A stretch of 64,000 bases of DNA from Hoylesella nanceiensis DSM 19126 = JCM 15639 (GCF_000379965.1 NZ_KB904328.1:585529-649528), one strand, 5' to 3'; positions 46,701 to 57,341 are shown, numbered from the stretch's first letter. The notes: generated by a model from the letters alone, not told the origin. A program made the numbers and translations.

Positions 46701-46740
46701 GAATGAGAGGCTCACATATTGAGCTTCTCATTCTTGTTTT
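46701..46740 (+). terminator. Terminator-like hairpin in the rimP leader
   Basis: GAATGAGAGGCTCA (46701-46714) pairs with TGAGCTTCTCATTC (46720-46733) with one mismatch, followed by TTGTTTT. It lies between the operon promoter and the rimP start codon (46777), so it would end the transcript after about 45 nt unless overridden. Confidence 0.75.
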
Positions 46741-46776
46741 AAAATATAAAGGAAAGAACGAATTAACAACAAATTT

Positions 46777-47244
46777 ATGATCGATAAAAATGTCGTAAAG
46801 CAGCTAGTAGAACAGTGGTTGCAAGATAAAGACTACTTCTTGGTAGGCATTGAAGTGAGTAATGATGACCGAGTAGTGGTTGAGATAGATCATTCTGAAG
46901 GTGTTTGGATTGAAGACTGTGTAGCACTTAGTAAGTTTATAGAAGATCACATGAGCAAAGATGAGATCGACTATGAACTTGAAGTAGGCTCTGCAGGATT
47001 GGGTCAGCCTTTTAAAGTGCCACAACAATACATCAACTTCATTGGTAAAGAAGTGGAAGTGTTAGATGCTGACGGCAGAAAAGTAAAAGGTTTGCTTAAA
47101 AGTGTTGATGGAACTACATTCGTGGTGACCGTTAAAGAAAAGGTGAAAGTCGATGGAAAGAAACGTCCTGTGTTGCAAGATGTGGATCATACCTACGACA
47201 TGAATAAAGTGAAATATACAAAATACTTAATAAGTTTCAAATAA
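46777..47244 (+). CDS. rimP: Ribosome maturation factor RimP
   Basis: RimP assists 30S subunit maturation. The 155-residue protein shows the two-domain layout, with VVVEIDHSEGVWIEDCVALSKFIE in the N-terminal domain and YELEVGSAGLGQPFK at the junction, where the family has EVSSPGLDRPL. The SH3-like C-terminal domain follows. It is the first gene of the conserved rimP-nusA-infB operon. Confidence 0.95.
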   Translation: MIDKNVVKQLVEQWLQDKDYFLVGIEVSNDDRVVVEIDHSEGVWIEDCVALSKFIEDHMSKDEIDYELEVGSAGLGQPFKVPQQYINFIGKEVEVLDADGRKVKGLLKSVDGTTFVVTVKEKVKVDGKKRPVLQDVDHTYDMNKVKYTKYLISFK

Positions 47245-47249
47245 AAGCT

Positions 47250-48515
47250 ATGGTAGCAAGAAAGAAAGAAGACGAGTCGATGAGCATGATCGACACCTTT
47301 AAAGAGTTTAAAGATACCAAAAATATCGATCGTGCAACCCTTGTTAGCGTTCTAGAAGAAAGCTTCCGCAATGTACTTGCAAAGCTGTTCGGTAGCGATG
47401 AGAACTTCGATGTTATCGTGAATCCAGATAAAGGCGATTTTGAAATCTATCGAAATCGTGTAGTTGTGGCTGATGGAGAGGTGAGCGACGAGAACAAAGA
47501 AATTGCTTTGAGCGATGCAATCAAGATTGAACCCGACTATGAAGTGGGCGAAGAAGTATCTGAAAGAGTAAATTTCGCAGGTTTCGGGCGTCGTGCCATC
47601 TTGAACTTACGTCAAACATTAGCATCAAAAGTGTTAGAACTTGAACACGATGCCTTGTATAATAAGTATAAAGACCGTGTGGGTCAAATTATTTCTGCAG
47701 AGGTTTATCAAGTTTGGAAGCGTGAAGTACTTTTGGTAGACGATGAAAACAACGAATTGAAACTACCTAAAACAGAGCAAATTCCTGCTGACGTTTACCG
47801 CAAAGGCGAAACTGTTCGTGCCGTAATTGCTCGTGTAGACAACGAAAATAACAATCCAAAAATATTCTTGTCTCGTACAAGTCCAATGTTCCTTGAGCGT
47901 CTTTTAGAAGCTGAAGTTCCTGAAATTAACGACGGATTAATCGCTATAAAGAAGATTGCTCGTATGCCAGGAGAACGTGCTAAGATTGCTGTTGAAAGCT
48001 ATGACGAGCGCATCGATCCAGTAGGAGCATGTGTGGGAGTGAAAGGAAACCGTATTCATGGTATCGTAAGAGAGCTTTGCAACGAGAATATCGACGTGGT
48101 GAACTATACTTCTAACATTAAGTTGTTCATTCAACGTGCGTTGAGTCCTGCTATAATCAATAGCATCAACATCGATGAAGAGGCTCATAAAGCAGAGGTA
48201 TTCTTACAACCAGAGCAAGTAAGTTTGGCTATTGGACGTAGTGGTTTGAACATTAAACTTGCATCAATGCTTACAGAATACACAATTGATGTATTCCGTG
48301 AGATCAATGAAAATGAAGCAGATGAAGACATCTACTTAGACGAATTTGCTGATGAAATCGAACAATGGATTATCGATTCAATTAAAGCAATAGGCTTAGA
48401 TACAGCTAAGAGCGTGCTAAGTGCGCCAAGAGAAATGCTTGTAGAGAAAGCCGATCTTGAAGAGGAAACAGTTGATCATGTTTTAAATGTACTTCGTGCA
48501 GAGTTTGAAGGATAA
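47250..48515 (+). CDS. nusA: Transcription termination/antitermination factor NusA
   Basis: NusA binds RNA polymerase and nascent RNA to control pausing and termination. The 421-residue protein has the N-terminal polymerase-binding domain (about 15-125), an S1 domain (about 130-200, DRVGQIISAEVYQVWKREVL), two KH domains (about 225-375, with VGACVGVKGNRIHGIV and LAIGRSGLNIKLA) and a short C-terminal helix-hairpin region. It starts 5 bp after rimP. Confidence 0.97.
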   Translation: MVARKKEDESMSMIDTFKEFKDTKNIDRATLVSVLEESFRNVLAKLFGSDENFDVIVNPDKGDFEIYRNRVVVADGEVSDENKEIALSDAIKIEPDYEVGEEVSERVNFAGFGRRAILNLRQTLASKVLELEHDALYNKYKDRVGQIISAEVYQVWKREVLLVDDENNELKLPKTEQIPADVYRKGETVRAVIARVDNENNNPKIFLSRTSPMFLERLLEAEVPEINDGLIAIKKIARMPGERAKIAVESYDERIDPVGACVGVKGNRIHGIVRELCNENIDVVNYTSNIKLFIQRALSPAIINSINIDEEAHKAEVFLQPEQVSLAIGRSGLNIKLASMLTEYTIDVFREINENEADEDIYLDEFADEIEQWIIDSIKAIGLDTAKSVLSAPREMLVEKADLEEETVDHVLNVLRAEFEG

Positions 48516-48603
48516 TCACTTCAAACTCACTAAAACAGATGAGGGACTGCAATTTCCTTGATATATTACAAAAAGAAAATTAAAATAGAGTTTTAAGAAA
48601 AGA

Positions 48604-51465
48604 ATGAGTATCAGATTAAACAAAGCAATACGTGAATTAAATATAGGAATGCAAACGGCAGTTGAATTCCTAGAAAAACGAAAAGACTTGGGAGAAGTGC
48701 CTAAGGATAACGCCAACTTTAAATTAAACGATGCACAATATAATGCATTGGTAGAAGCCTTTAAGCACGAAGCTGATGTGAAAAGTCAAGCGGAAAAGAT
48801 CTTCCCAAAGAAACAAAAAGAAAAGAAACGTGCTGCAGTAAGCGAGGACACCCGTGGTGAAGACTTGTTGCAATCAACCAACCAACAAAAGTTTACACCA
48901 TTAGGTAAAATCGATCTTGATGGCGTTGAAAAGAAAACATCATCTAAGAAGTCTGTAGCTCAAACTGAAAAGACTGATAGTAACTCTAAGGCTACTGCCG
49001 AAAGCCAAGAAAAACAACCTGCTGTTGTGAAAGAGGTAAAACCAAAGTCTGAAGCAAAGGCGCACGCAAAGGAACATAGCAAAGAGTCGCACAAGACTCA
49101 TAAAGAGGCTAAGGCTCCTGTTGCTGCTGTAGAAGCTGGACCTAAAAAGCCAGCTGCAGAAGCTCCAAAGGCGGTGATCTCTGAAGAGCCAAAAGCAAAA
49201 GAAGAAGATAAGAAAGTGGAAACAGAAGACAAAAAAGATGATATTTTCCAGCTCAATAGTGAGAAGAAAATACTTAATGGTCCGAATGTATTAGGCAAAA
49301 TCGATCTTGCAACACTCAATCAAAGCACTCGTCCTAAGAAGAAAACAAAGGAAGAGCGCAAGAAAGAGCGTGAAGAAAAGGCTCAACAACAAGCAGGAGA
49401 GCGCAAAAAACGTGTGCGTATTAATAAGGAACGTGTTGATATCAATGCAGAGGTGAGTCAAAATGCAAACCGCAATCGCAACAATAACAACACACCTAAT
49501 AACAACGCAGGCAACAAAAACAAGAAAAAGAAAAACAAACCCGTTAAATCTGTTGAGGTAAATGATGAGGATGTAGCAAGACAAGTGAAAGAAACCTTGG
49601 CTCGACTAACCAACAAGCAGAACCAAAACAAGAAGGGTGCGAAGTATAGAAAGGAAAAACGTGAGGCCGTTCAAGAGAAGATGAACGCTGAAGCAAATGC
49701 CGAACGTAAAGACAGCAAGACACTAAAACTAACAGAATTCGTAACTGTTAGCGAGCTTGCAACAATGATGGACGTTTCAGTTAACAAAGTAATTGGAACA
49801 TTGATGAGCGTCGGAATCATGGTTTCTATCAACCAACGTCTAGATGCAGAGACCATTAATCTTGTTGCAGAAGAATGTGGATTCAAGACAGAATACGTGA
49901 GTGCAGAAGTGCAAGAGGCTGTAAGTGAGGAGGAAGATGATGAAAACGATCTTGTTCCACGTTCACCAATTGTAACTGTAATGGGTCACGTTGACCATGG
50001 TAAAACAAGTCTTCTCGACTATATTCGCAACACCAATGTCATCGCAGGTGAGGCTGGTGGAATCACACAACATATCGGAGCGTACAACGTTCAGCTAGAA
50101 GATGGACGTCGTATCACATTCCTTGATACTCCAGGTCACGAAGCTTTTACAGCGATGCGTGCACGTGGAGCACAGGTAACCGACATCGCAATCATCATTA
50201 TCTCAGCCGATGACTCTGTGATGCCTACAACAAAAGAGGCTATTGCACACGCTCAAGCAGCAAACGTTCCAATGGTATTCGCTTTGAATAAAATCGATAA
50301 GCCAGGAGCAAACCCTGACAAGATTCGTGAAGACCTATCTCAAATGAATCTATTAGTAGAGGAATGGGGTGGTAAATACCAATCACAAGAGATCAGTGCG
50401 AAGAAGGGAATCGGTGTAGGAGAATTGTTAGAGAAAGTTCTTTTGGAAGCAGAAATGCTCGACCTAAAGGCTAATCCAAACAGAAGAGCAACAGGTTCAA
50501 TCATCGAATCATCATTAGATAAAGGACGTGGATACGTTTCTACCGTCTTAGTTAGCAACGGTACACTTAAAGTGGGCGATAACATTATCGCTGGAACACA
50601 CTGGGGTCGTATCAAAGCTATGTTCAATGAGCGTAACCAACGCATACAATCTGCTGGTCCATCAGAGCCTGCAATCATCCTAGGACTTAACGGAGCGCCT
50701 ACCGCTGGTGACTCTTTCCACGTGTTAGAGACTGAACAAGAGGTTCGAGATATTGCTAATAAGCGTGAACAACTACAACGTGAACAAGGCTTACGTACAC
50801 AAAAACGTTTGACCTTGAGCGACATCTCTCACCGTATCGCATTGGGATCATTCAAGGAATTGAATATCCTTGTGAAGGGAGATACCGACGGTTCTGTTGA
50901 AGCATTGAGCGATTCGTTCTTGAAGATGTCTACCGAAAAGATTAAGGTAAACGTGATCTACAAGGCAGTAGGACAGATTTCAGAGAGCGATGTGACTCTT
51001 GCAGACGCTAGTGATGCTATTATTGTTGGATTCCAAGTGCGTCCTTCAGCAGCAGCACGCCGTCAAGCAGAGAACGCAGGCGTTGAAATCAACACTTATT
51101 CAGTTATCTATGACGCTATCGACGATGTGAAGAAGGCGATGGAAGGTATGTTGGATAAGGTGAAGAAAGAAGTCGTTACAGGACAAGTTGAAGTGCGTGA
51201 GGTTTACAAGATATCTAAGGTTGGAACCGTTGCAGGTGCTCTTGTTACCGAAGGAAAAGTGCATCGCACCGACAAAGCACGTGTTGTTCGTGACGGAATC
51301 GTTATCCACACTGCTCCAATCAATGCGCTAAAACGATATAAAGATGATGTGAAAGACGTTGCAGCAAACTTCGAATGTGGTATAAGTCTAACCAACTTTA
51401 ACGACATTCAGGTAGGTGATGTTCTTGAAACATTCATGGAAATAGAGGTACAACAAACCTTATAG
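48604..51465 (+). CDS. infB: Translation initiation factor IF-2
   Basis: IF-2 is the GTPase that places initiator tRNA on the ribosome. The 953-residue protein has a short IF2-N motif at the start. A long charged Lys/Glu/Ala-rich linker (about 75-370), with an Asn-rich patch, probably unstructured, follows. A second IF2-N domain precedes the G domain with GHVDHGKTS near 461, DTPGHE and NKID. Domains II, III and IV follow to the end. The long linker accounts for its size. Confidence 0.97.
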   Translation: MSIRLNKAIRELNIGMQTAVEFLEKRKDLGEVPKDNANFKLNDAQYNALVEAFKHEADVKSQAEKIFPKKQKEKKRAAVSEDTRGEDLLQSTNQQKFTPLGKIDLDGVEKKTSSKKSVAQTEKTDSNSKATAESQEKQPAVVKEVKPKSEAKAHAKEHSKESHKTHKEAKAPVAAVEAGPKKPAAEAPKAVISEEPKAKEEDKKVETEDKKDDIFQLNSEKKILNGPNVLGKIDLATLNQSTRPKKKTKEERKKEREEKAQQQAGERKKRVRINKERVDINAEVSQNANRNRNNNNTPNNNAGNKNKKKKNKPVKSVEVNDEDVARQVKETLARLTNKQNQNKKGAKYRKEKREAVQEKMNAEANAERKDSKTLKLTEFVTVSELATMMDVSVNKVIGTLMSVGIMVSINQRLDAETINLVAEECGFKTEYVSAEVQEAVSEEEDDENDLVPRSPIVTVMGHVDHGKTSLLDYIRNTNVIAGEAGGITQHIGAYNVQLEDGRRITFLDTPGHEAFTAMRARGAQVTDIAIIIISADDSVMPTTKEAIAHAQAANVPMVFALNKIDKPGANPDKIREDLSQMNLLVEEWGGKYQSQEISAKKGIGVGELLEKVLLEAEMLDLKANPNRRATGSIIESSLDKGRGYVSTVLVSNGTLKVGDNIIAGTHWGRIKAMFNERNQRIQSAGPSEPAIILGLNGAPTAGDSFHVLETEQEVRDIANKREQLQREQGLRTQKRLTLSDISHRIALGSFKELNILVKGDTDGSVEALSDSFLKMSTEKIKVNVIYKAVGQISESDVTLADASDAIIVGFQVRPSAAARRQAENAGVEINTYSVIYDAIDDVKKAMEGMLDKVKKEVVTGQVEVREVYKISKVGTVAGALVTEGKVHRTDKARVVRDGIVIHTAPINALKRYKDDVKDVAANFECGISLTNFNDIQVGDVLETFMEIEVQQTL

Positions 51466-51478
51466 TAACATTTGTTAC
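51465..51478 (+). promoter_or_regulatory. Palindrome upstream of sufB
   Basis: GTAACA (51465-51470) and TGTTAC (51473-51478) form an inverted repeat with a 2-bp centre that starts at the last base of the infB stop codon, about 95 bp before sufB. It could be an operator for the suf genes or a weak RNA hairpin. No regulator is identified. Confidence 0.4.
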
Positions 51479-51524
51479 CATATAGTATTGTGGTATGCAA
51501 TTTGTTATAAAAAAAAAGAAAAGG

Positions 51525-51545
51525 GGCGATCTTCGGGTCGTCCCT
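51525..51545. other. Hairpin in the infB-sufB gap
   Basis: GGGGCGA (about 51523-51529) pairs with TCGTCCC (about 51538-51544) around an 8-base loop. The A-run just upstream would make it a terminator only if read on the minus strand, where no gene is convergent. It may instead be a leader structure for sufB. Confidence 0.4.
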
Positions 51546-51572
51546 CTAACGGATAACACAATATATAATTGT

Positions 51573-53027
51573 ATGGAAGGACAAGAAAAACAGAAAAATG
51601 AATACGTTAGGAGTGTCGCCGAGCGCAAATATGAGTTCGGCTTTACTACTGATGTACACACAGATATCATTCCAACGGGCTTAAACGAAGACGTAGTTCG
51701 TTTGATTTCGCAAAAGAAAAACGAACCCGAATGGCTCTTGGAATTTCGTCTTAAGGCTTTCGAACACTGGAAAACAATGAAGCAACCAACGTGGGCGCAT
51801 CTTGATTTACCAGAGATCGATTATCAAGCCATATCATATTATGCCGATCCAATGGCGAAGAAGCCTGCAGGAGATGGTAAAATAGACCCAGAACTAGAGA
51901 AAACATTCGACAAACTAGGTATTCCTTTAGAAGAAAGGCTTGTACTTAGTGGAGTTGCTGTAGATGCAATTATGGACTCAGTCTCTGTTAAAACAACCTT
52001 CAAAGAGAAGCTTGCAGAGAAAGGAGTCATCTTTTCGTCTATAGGAGAGGCTGTTCAAGAGCACCCAGAGCTCATCAAAGAATATCTCGGAACAGTAGTT
52101 CCTTATCGTGATAACTTCTTTGCAGCGTTGAACAGTGCAGTCTTTAGTGATGGATCTTTTGTGTATATACCCAAAGGAGTGCGCTGTCCTATGGAGCTAA
52201 GTAGCTACTTTAGAATCAATGCCCGCAACACAGGACAGTTCGAAAGAACCCTCATCGTGGCAGAAGACGATAGTTATGTAAGTTATTTGGAAGGCTGTAC
52301 AGCACCTATGCGAGATGAAAATCAGCTTCATGCAGCTATTGTTGAGATTATTATTAAAGACAATGCAGAGGTGAAATATTCAACCGTTCAGAACTGGTAT
52401 CCAGGCGATGAGAATGGTAAAGGTGGTGTGTTTAACCTCGTAACCAAACGTGGTGACCTTCGAGGAGTAAACTCTAAGCTCTCTTGGACACAAGTAGAAA
52501 CAGGTAGTGCCATCACTTGGAAGTATCCATCTTGCATACTTAGAGGAGACAACTCACAAGCAGAATTCTACAGTGTGGCAGTTACTAACAACTATCAACA
52601 AGCCGATACGGGTACAAAGATGACACACATGGGTAAGAACACCAAGAGTACTATCATCTCAAAAGGAATCAGTGCAGGACACAGCCAGAACTCTTATCGA
52701 GGCTTAGTGCGTGCAACTCCCAATGCAGATAACGCCCGCAACTATAGCTCTTGCGATAGTTTATTGCTCGGAGACAAGTGTGGAGCGCACACATTCCCAT
52801 ATATGGACATTCATAACGACTCTGCAGTTATTGAGCACGAGGCTACAACAAGTAAGATTGGAGAAGACCAATTGCTTTATTGTAATCAACGAGGAATCCC
52901 CACAGAGCAGGCTATTGGCTTGATAGTTAACGGCTATGCGAAAGAAGTTTTGAATAAACTTCCAATGGAATTTGCTGTTGAGGCTCAGAAACTCTTGTCG
53001 GTATCATTAGAAGGAACAGTAGGATAA
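51573..53027 (+). CDS. sufB: Fe-S cluster assembly protein SufB
   Basis: SufB is the scaffold part of the SufBCD complex that builds iron-sulfur clusters. The ATG at 51573 gives a usual N-terminus ([20 protein letters not shown]) and 484 residues; an earlier frame start would add an unlikely basic leader. Family motifs include the [19 protein letters not shown] region, the [21 protein letters not shown] region with the conserved Cys, and the closing HEATTSKI plus NQRGI. An outer-membrane protein gene is inserted before sufC. Confidence 0.96.
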   Translation: MEGQEKQKNEYVRSVAERKYEFGFTTDVHTDIIPTGLNEDVVRLISQKKNEPEWLLEFRLKAFEHWKTMKQPTWAHLDLPEIDYQAISYYADPMAKKPAGDGKIDPELEKTFDKLGIPLEERLVLSGVAVDAIMDSVSVKTTFKEKLAEKGVIFSSIGEAVQEHPELIKEYLGTVVPYRDNFFAALNSAVFSDGSFVYIPKGVRCPMELSSYFRINARNTGQFERTLIVAEDDSYVSYLEGCTAPMRDENQLHAAIVEIIIKDNAEVKYSTVQNWYPGDENGKGGVFNLVTKRGDLRGVNSKLSWTQVETGSAITWKYPSCILRGDNSQAEFYSVAVTNNYQQADTGTKMTHMGKNTKSTIISKGISAGHSQNSYRGLVRATPNADNARNYSSCDSLLLGDKCGAHTFPYMDIHNDSAVIEHEATTSKIGEDQLLYCNQRGIPTEQAIGLIVNGYAKEVLNKLPMEFAVEAQKLLSVSLEGTVG

Positions 53028-53055
53028 ACAGATAAAAAGAACATTCAGTAAGATT

Positions 53056-53829
53056 ATGTCAGCACGTCTTTCTCGTCTCATCGCTTTCTTCTTCATGCTG
53101 TTCAGCAGTTCAATAGCTTTGGCAGAAGATTACAATAACCCCTACAATTTCTCGGTAGAGGTAGGTGGAGGAATTCTTTTCGCACCTCGATTGCAGGCAG
53201 ATAATGGCACGAAAGACGTTTGGACCAATCATAACTTCAGTGGTTATGTAAAGGGAATGTCCTTTAAGTTACGTGGAGAATATTACATTCCATCGACTAA
53301 CTTTTCTATCAAAGGAGGAATAGAGAACGAGAGTTTTCAGATACAAGATAGCTATGTCAGCGAGCCTTTAAAACAAATTATGTTAGGAGGTCGCTACTAT
53401 CCCATAGGAATGTTAAAGGTTTTTCGACCTTATGTGGGTTTCGACACCTATTACAACATAGGAAGAAAGAGAACCGAAGATTTCGTTTCTCAGTCAGAAG
53501 GAGCCTATTTGCCAGGATATTCGCAACATAGCATTATTCAATATCCTCGTTTCAGCGTCTCACCCGTGTTGGGAACCGACATCGCAATGACAAAAAGTAT
53601 CTCGGTAGGTTTGGAATATGGCTATCGATTAGGCTTGAGTTCAAAAGTGCAAACCAATGTTCAAGCAAAGAAGACAGTACCCCCAACGGTCTTTAGTGCA
53701 CCTTTGCATCGACACTCTATTGCCCTAACATTAAAAGTCTCATTCCCATTCACTTTCGAAGATGTAGACTTATTTACATTGTTTGGGCTATTAGATTATA
53801 AGAGAGTAAAAGAAAAAATAAGATATTAA
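53056..53829 (+). CDS. Outer-membrane beta-barrel protein inside the suf operon
   Basis: This 257-residue protein has a signal peptide (cleavage near ALA) and then alternating strands with Gly and aromatic residues, as in small outer-membrane barrels (FSVEVGGGILFAPR, MLGGRYYPIGM, YVGFDTYYNIG). No family name can be given. It lies 28 bp after sufB and 12 bp before sufC in the same direction, so it must be cotranscribed with cytoplasmic Fe-S assembly genes. This is unusual and may reflect an insertion of a gene into the operon. Confidence 0.8.
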   Translation: MSARLSRLIAFFFMLFSSSIALAEDYNNPYNFSVEVGGGILFAPRLQADNGTKDVWTNHNFSGYVKGMSFKLRGEYYIPSTNFSIKGGIENESFQIQDSYVSEPLKQIMLGGRYYPIGMLKVFRPYVGFDTYYNIGRKRTEDFVSQSEGAYLPGYSQHSIIQYPRFSVSPVLGTDIAMTKSISVGLEYGYRLGLSSKVQTNVQAKKTVPPTVFSAPLHRHSIALTLKVSFPFTFEDVDLFTLFGLLDYKRVKEKIRY

Positions 53830-53841
53830 ACACAACAATAT

Positions 53842-54597
53842 ATGTTAGAAGTAAAGAATCTTCATGCCAATATCGGCGAAAAAGAAATATTAAGAGGCAT
53901 CAACCTCACAGTAAAAGATGGCGAAACACACGCCATTATGGGTCCTAATGGATCAGGAAAGAGTACCCTTAGTGCCGTTTTAGTGGGCAATCCTTTGTTC
54001 GAAGTAACCGAAGGTTCAGCTACCTATAATGGCAAAGACCTTCTTGAAATGAAGCCCGAAGATCGTGCAAACGAAGGTATCTTCCTTTCATTTCAATATC
54101 CAGTAGAGATTCCAGGCGTATCAATGACCAACTTCATGCGTGCTGCTATCAACGAAAAACGTAAGTATCAAGGCAAAGAACCCTTGAATGCTGCCGACTT
54201 CTTGAAGTTGATGCGTGAGAAAAGAGCAATCGTTGAGCTCGACTCTAAGCTCTCTAACCGAAGCGTGAACGAAGGCTTTAGCGGTGGAGAAAAGAAGCGC
54301 AACGAGATCTTTCAAATGGCAATGCTCGAGCCAACTCTACGCATCTTAGACGAAACCGACTCTGGTTTGGACGTTGATGCTTTGCGTATTGTGGCAGAAG
54401 GTGTGAATAAGTTGAAGACACCAGAAACCAGTACGATTGTCATTACACACTATGATCGATTGCTCGACATCATCAAACCCGACGTTATTCACGTGCTTTA
54501 CAAAGGTCGTATCGTGAAAACAGCAGGACCAGAGCTTGCTAAACAGATTGAAGAAAGAGGTTACGATTGGATTAAAGCTGAAATAGGAGAGGAGTAA
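53842..54597 (+). CDS. sufC: Fe-S cluster assembly ATPase SufC
   Basis: SufC is the ABC-type ATPase of SufBCD. Walker A GPNGSGKST is at residues 34-42, the Q-loop segment FLSFQYPVEIPGV is typical of SufC, and the signature FSGGEKKRNEI and Walker B-like RILDETDSGLDVDA are present. The length of 251 residues is normal. sufD starts 5 bp downstream. Confidence 0.97.
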   Translation: MLEVKNLHANIGEKEILRGINLTVKDGETHAIMGPNGSGKSTLSAVLVGNPLFEVTEGSATYNGKDLLEMKPEDRANEGIFLSFQYPVEIPGVSMTNFMRAAINEKRKYQGKEPLNAADFLKLMREKRAIVELDSKLSNRSVNEGFSGGEKKRNEIFQMAMLEPTLRILDETDSGLDVDALRIVAEGVNKLKTPETSTIVITHYDRLLDIIKPDVIHVLYKGRIVKTAGPELAKQIEERGYDWIKAEIGEE

Positions 54598-54602
54598 TTG
54601 AT

Positions 54603-55988
54603 ATGGCATTACAACAAAGTCAATCAACTTCTGTAACAGCAAAGCAAAACAGCAGCGAGCAATATATTCAGCTTTTCGAGGCAGAACAAAATCTGCTTTG
54701 TCAGAATAGTGCCCCTGCCATGAATGCAAAGCGAGCAGAAGCATTGCAACATTTCAAGCAGTTAGGTATTCCACAACGCAAGGACGAGCGTTATAGATAT
54801 ACCGATATGCAGGCAATTTTTGCCCCCGATTATGGCTTAAACCTTCATCGTATGCCCTTTTCGTTCCGTCCAGAAGAGGTGTTCTCGTGCGATGTGCCCA
54901 ATTTAAGCACTTCAGTTTATTTCTTAATGAACGACGTCTTCGATGTTAACTCATTGCCAAAGGGTAAGCTACCCGAAGGAGTTGTGGTTGATTCATTAAA
55001 GGAATATGCCCTAAAAAATCCCGATCTCATCGAGAAATACTATGCTAAGTTAGCCGCAACCGATAAAGATGGCATTGCAGCTTTAAACACAATGCTTGCA
55101 CAAGACGGCTTGGTTGTTTATGTACCAAAGAACACAAAGGTAGAAAAAACAATACAAGTGATCAACATCATGCGCTCTGATGTAGACTTAATGCTCAACA
55201 GACGTGTCTTGATAGTTGTAGAACCAGGAGCCGAAGTAAAGATGTTGTTCTGCGATCACACTGCTAACGACCGCAATTATCTTGCTACACAGGTGATAGA
55301 AGCATACGTAGGCGAGAATGCATCGCTCGATCTTTATTGCATGGAAGAAACCAGTTACAACAACAAACGTGTAAGTAACGCTTATTTCGACCAAGCATCT
55401 AACAGTCGACTCACACACCATGTCATCACACTTCATAACGGAGTAACTCGCAACACCACCTCTCTTCGATTCAGTGGAGAAGGTGCAGAGTGCAATCTTT
55501 ATGGCTGTGTCATTGCCGATAAGCAACAACATGTAGATAATAACACCCTCATCGACCATGCAGTTCCTCATTGCACCAGCAACGAATTGTATAAGTATGT
55601 GTTAGACGGACACAGCACAGGAGCTTTTGCAGGCCGTGTATTGGTTCAGAAAGATGCACAAAAAACATCGTCAGAAGAGCGCAACCAAAATATATGTGTC
55701 ACCAAAGAAGCTCGCATGTATTCACAACCCGAGTTAGAAATATATGCCGACGACGTGAAATGTGCGCATGGTTCAACCGTAGGACAGCTCAATGATGCAG
55801 CGCTATTCTATATGCGTCAGCGAGGAATCAGCGAGAAAGAGGCTAAGTTCTTGTTAGAGTTTGCCTTCATCAATGAGGTAGTAGACCAAATAAAGCTTGA
55901 GCCTTTAAGAGAGCGTTTGCATCATCTTGTAGAGAAAAGGTTCAGAGGCGAGCTTGGAACTTGCGGTAATTGTAACCTTTGTGTCTAA
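54603..55988 (+). CDS. sufD: Fe-S cluster assembly protein SufD
   Basis: SufD is the SufB paralogue in the SufBC2D complex. The 461-residue protein shows the C-terminal beta-helix core with GHSTGAFAGRVLVQKDAQKT, then NQNICVT and PELEIYADDVKCAHGSTVGQ, the hallmark segment for SufD/SufB. Its conserved His is in VKCAHG. It ends with a Cys-rich CGNCNLCV. A strong hairpin separates it from sufS. Confidence 0.95.
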   Translation: MALQQSQSTSVTAKQNSSEQYIQLFEAEQNLLCQNSAPAMNAKRAEALQHFKQLGIPQRKDERYRYTDMQAIFAPDYGLNLHRMPFSFRPEEVFSCDVPNLSTSVYFLMNDVFDVNSLPKGKLPEGVVVDSLKEYALKNPDLIEKYYAKLAATDKDGIAALNTMLAQDGLVVYVPKNTKVEKTIQVINIMRSDVDLMLNRRVLIVVEPGAEVKMLFCDHTANDRNYLATQVIEAYVGENASLDLYCMEETSYNNKRVSNAYFDQASNSRLTHHVITLHNGVTRNTTSLRFSGEGAECNLYGCVIADKQQHVDNNTLIDHAVPHCTSNELYKYVLDGHSTGAFAGRVLVQKDAQKTSSEERNQNICVTKEARMYSQPELEIYADDVKCAHGSTVGQLNDAALFYMRQRGISEKEAKFLLEFAFINEVVDQIKLEPLRERLHHLVEKRFRGELGTCGNCNLCV

Positions 55989-56003
55989 GTAGATATAACC
56001 CAT

Positions 56004-56070
56004 AAAGAGTTTGTTCAAATGGCAATAGCCTTGTGCTCAAAAAGCCATTAACAAACTCTTTCTCTCTTTC
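56004..56070 (+). terminator. Hairpin terminator between sufD and sufS
   Basis: AAAGAGTTTGTT (56004-56015) pairs perfectly with AACAAACTCTTT (56050-56061). An inner AATGGC with GCCATT extends the stem. CTCTCTTTCT follows, a modest U-run. It may limit transcription into sufS. Confidence 0.7.
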
Positions 56071-56126
56071 TATTTGCCCATTCAGGTGCAAAATAGATTT
56101 TATTCACCTTTTATTTATAGTTAGGT

Positions 56127-57341
56127 ATGTATCAAATAGAGGACGTTAGAAAAGATTTCCCCATTCTTTCTAAAACCATTTACAATAAGCCTTTGGTGTA
56201 TTTAGATAATGCAGCCACCACCCAAAAGCCTCTATCGGTGATAGAAGCCATGAACAATGAGTATTTAAATGTCAACTCCAATGTTCATAGAGGCGTGCAT
56301 TGGTTGTCGCAACAGGCTACCGAATTACACGAAAGTGCTCGAGAAACATTGCGCAAGTTTATCAATGCCAAGTCTACCAACGAAATTATTTTCACCCGAG
56401 GCACCACCGAAAGCATCAATCTTGTAGCCTCTTCGTTTGTCGAAGGCTTTATGAATGCAGGCGATGAGGTGATTGTTTCAGAGATGGAACACCATTCCAA
56501 CATTGTTCCTTGGCAGTTGCAAATGGCACGAAAGGGCATTGCTTTGAAGGTTGCTCCTATCGACGACGAAGGCAATTTAGATATGGAAGCCTTTAAAAAG
56601 CTGTTCAGCGAGCGTACCAAGTTGGTGAGTATCGCCCACGTTAGCAATGTGCTCGGAACAGTTAATCCTATCGATGAAATCATACAATTTGCCCATTCGC
56701 AAGGCGTTCCCGTGTTAGTTGATGGCGCACAGAGTGCTCCTCACTTTGCAATAGATGTGCAAGCGATGGATTGCGACTTCTTTGCGTTGAGCGGACACAA
56801 GATGTATGGACCCACAGGAATAGGCGTTTTGTATGGAAAAGAAGAGTGGTTAGACCGCATGCCACCCTATCAAGGAGGCGGAGAGATGATCGAAACAGTT
56901 TCGTTCGATAAGGTAACGTTCGAAAAACCACCTTTGAAATTCGAGGCAGGAACACCCGATTACGTTGCAACTCACGGCTTAGCCACAGCTGTAGACTATC
57001 TGCTCGACTTGGGAATGGACAATATTCAAAAGCACGAAGCCATGCTCACAAAATACGCAATGGAGCAATTGTCAACGATAAAAGATATCCGTTTCATCGG
57101 AACACCACGTCAAAAAGATGCAGTGGTGAGCTTCTTAGTGGGCGACATTCATCCTTTCGATTTAGGAACACTGCTCGATCGTCTTGGCATAGCATTGCGC
57201 ACAGGTCACCATTGCGCTCAACCGCTTATGCAACGCTTGAGCATTCAAGGCACCGTTCGTGCAAGTTTTGGCTTGTATAACACCAAAGAAGAGATCGATG
57301 TGTTGGTTAAAGGCATCGAACGAGTGGCTGCCATGTTCTAA
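56127..57341 (+). CDS. sufS: Cysteine desulfurase SufS
   Basis: SufS is a PLP enzyme that removes sulfur from cysteine for Fe-S cluster assembly. The PLP lysine is in LSGHKMYGPTGIG (about residue 226) and the catalytic cysteine in RTGHHCAQP (about 365). VYLDNAATTQKP near the start and the HRGVHWLSQ motif are typical of group II desulfurases. It has 404 residues. It lies 138 bp after sufD. Confidence 0.97.
   Translation: MYQIEDVRKDFPILSKTIYNKPLVYLDNAATTQKPLSVIEAMNNEYLNVNSNVHRGVHWLSQQATELHESARETLRKFINAKSTNEIIFTRGTTESINLVASSFVEGFMNAGDEVIVSEMEHHSNIVPWQLQMARKGIALKVAPIDDEGNLDMEAFKKLFSERTKLVSIAHVSNVLGTVNPIDEIIQFAHSQGVPVLVDGAQSAPHFAIDVQAMDCDFFALSGHKMYGPTGIGVLYGKEEWLDRMPPYQGGGEMIETVSFDKVTFEKPPLKFEAGTPDYVATHGLATAVDYLLDLGMDNIQKHEAMLTKYAMEQLSTIKDIRFIGTPRQKDAVVSFLVGDIHPFDLGTLLDRLGIALRTGHHCAQPLMQRLSIQGTVRASFGLYNTKEEIDVLVKGIERVAAMF

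Noticed and set aside
51495-51572. Longer N-terminus for SufB
   Set aside because: It begins in poly-Lys sequence encoded by an A-run and includes the hairpin; the ATG at 51573 gives the family-typical start.
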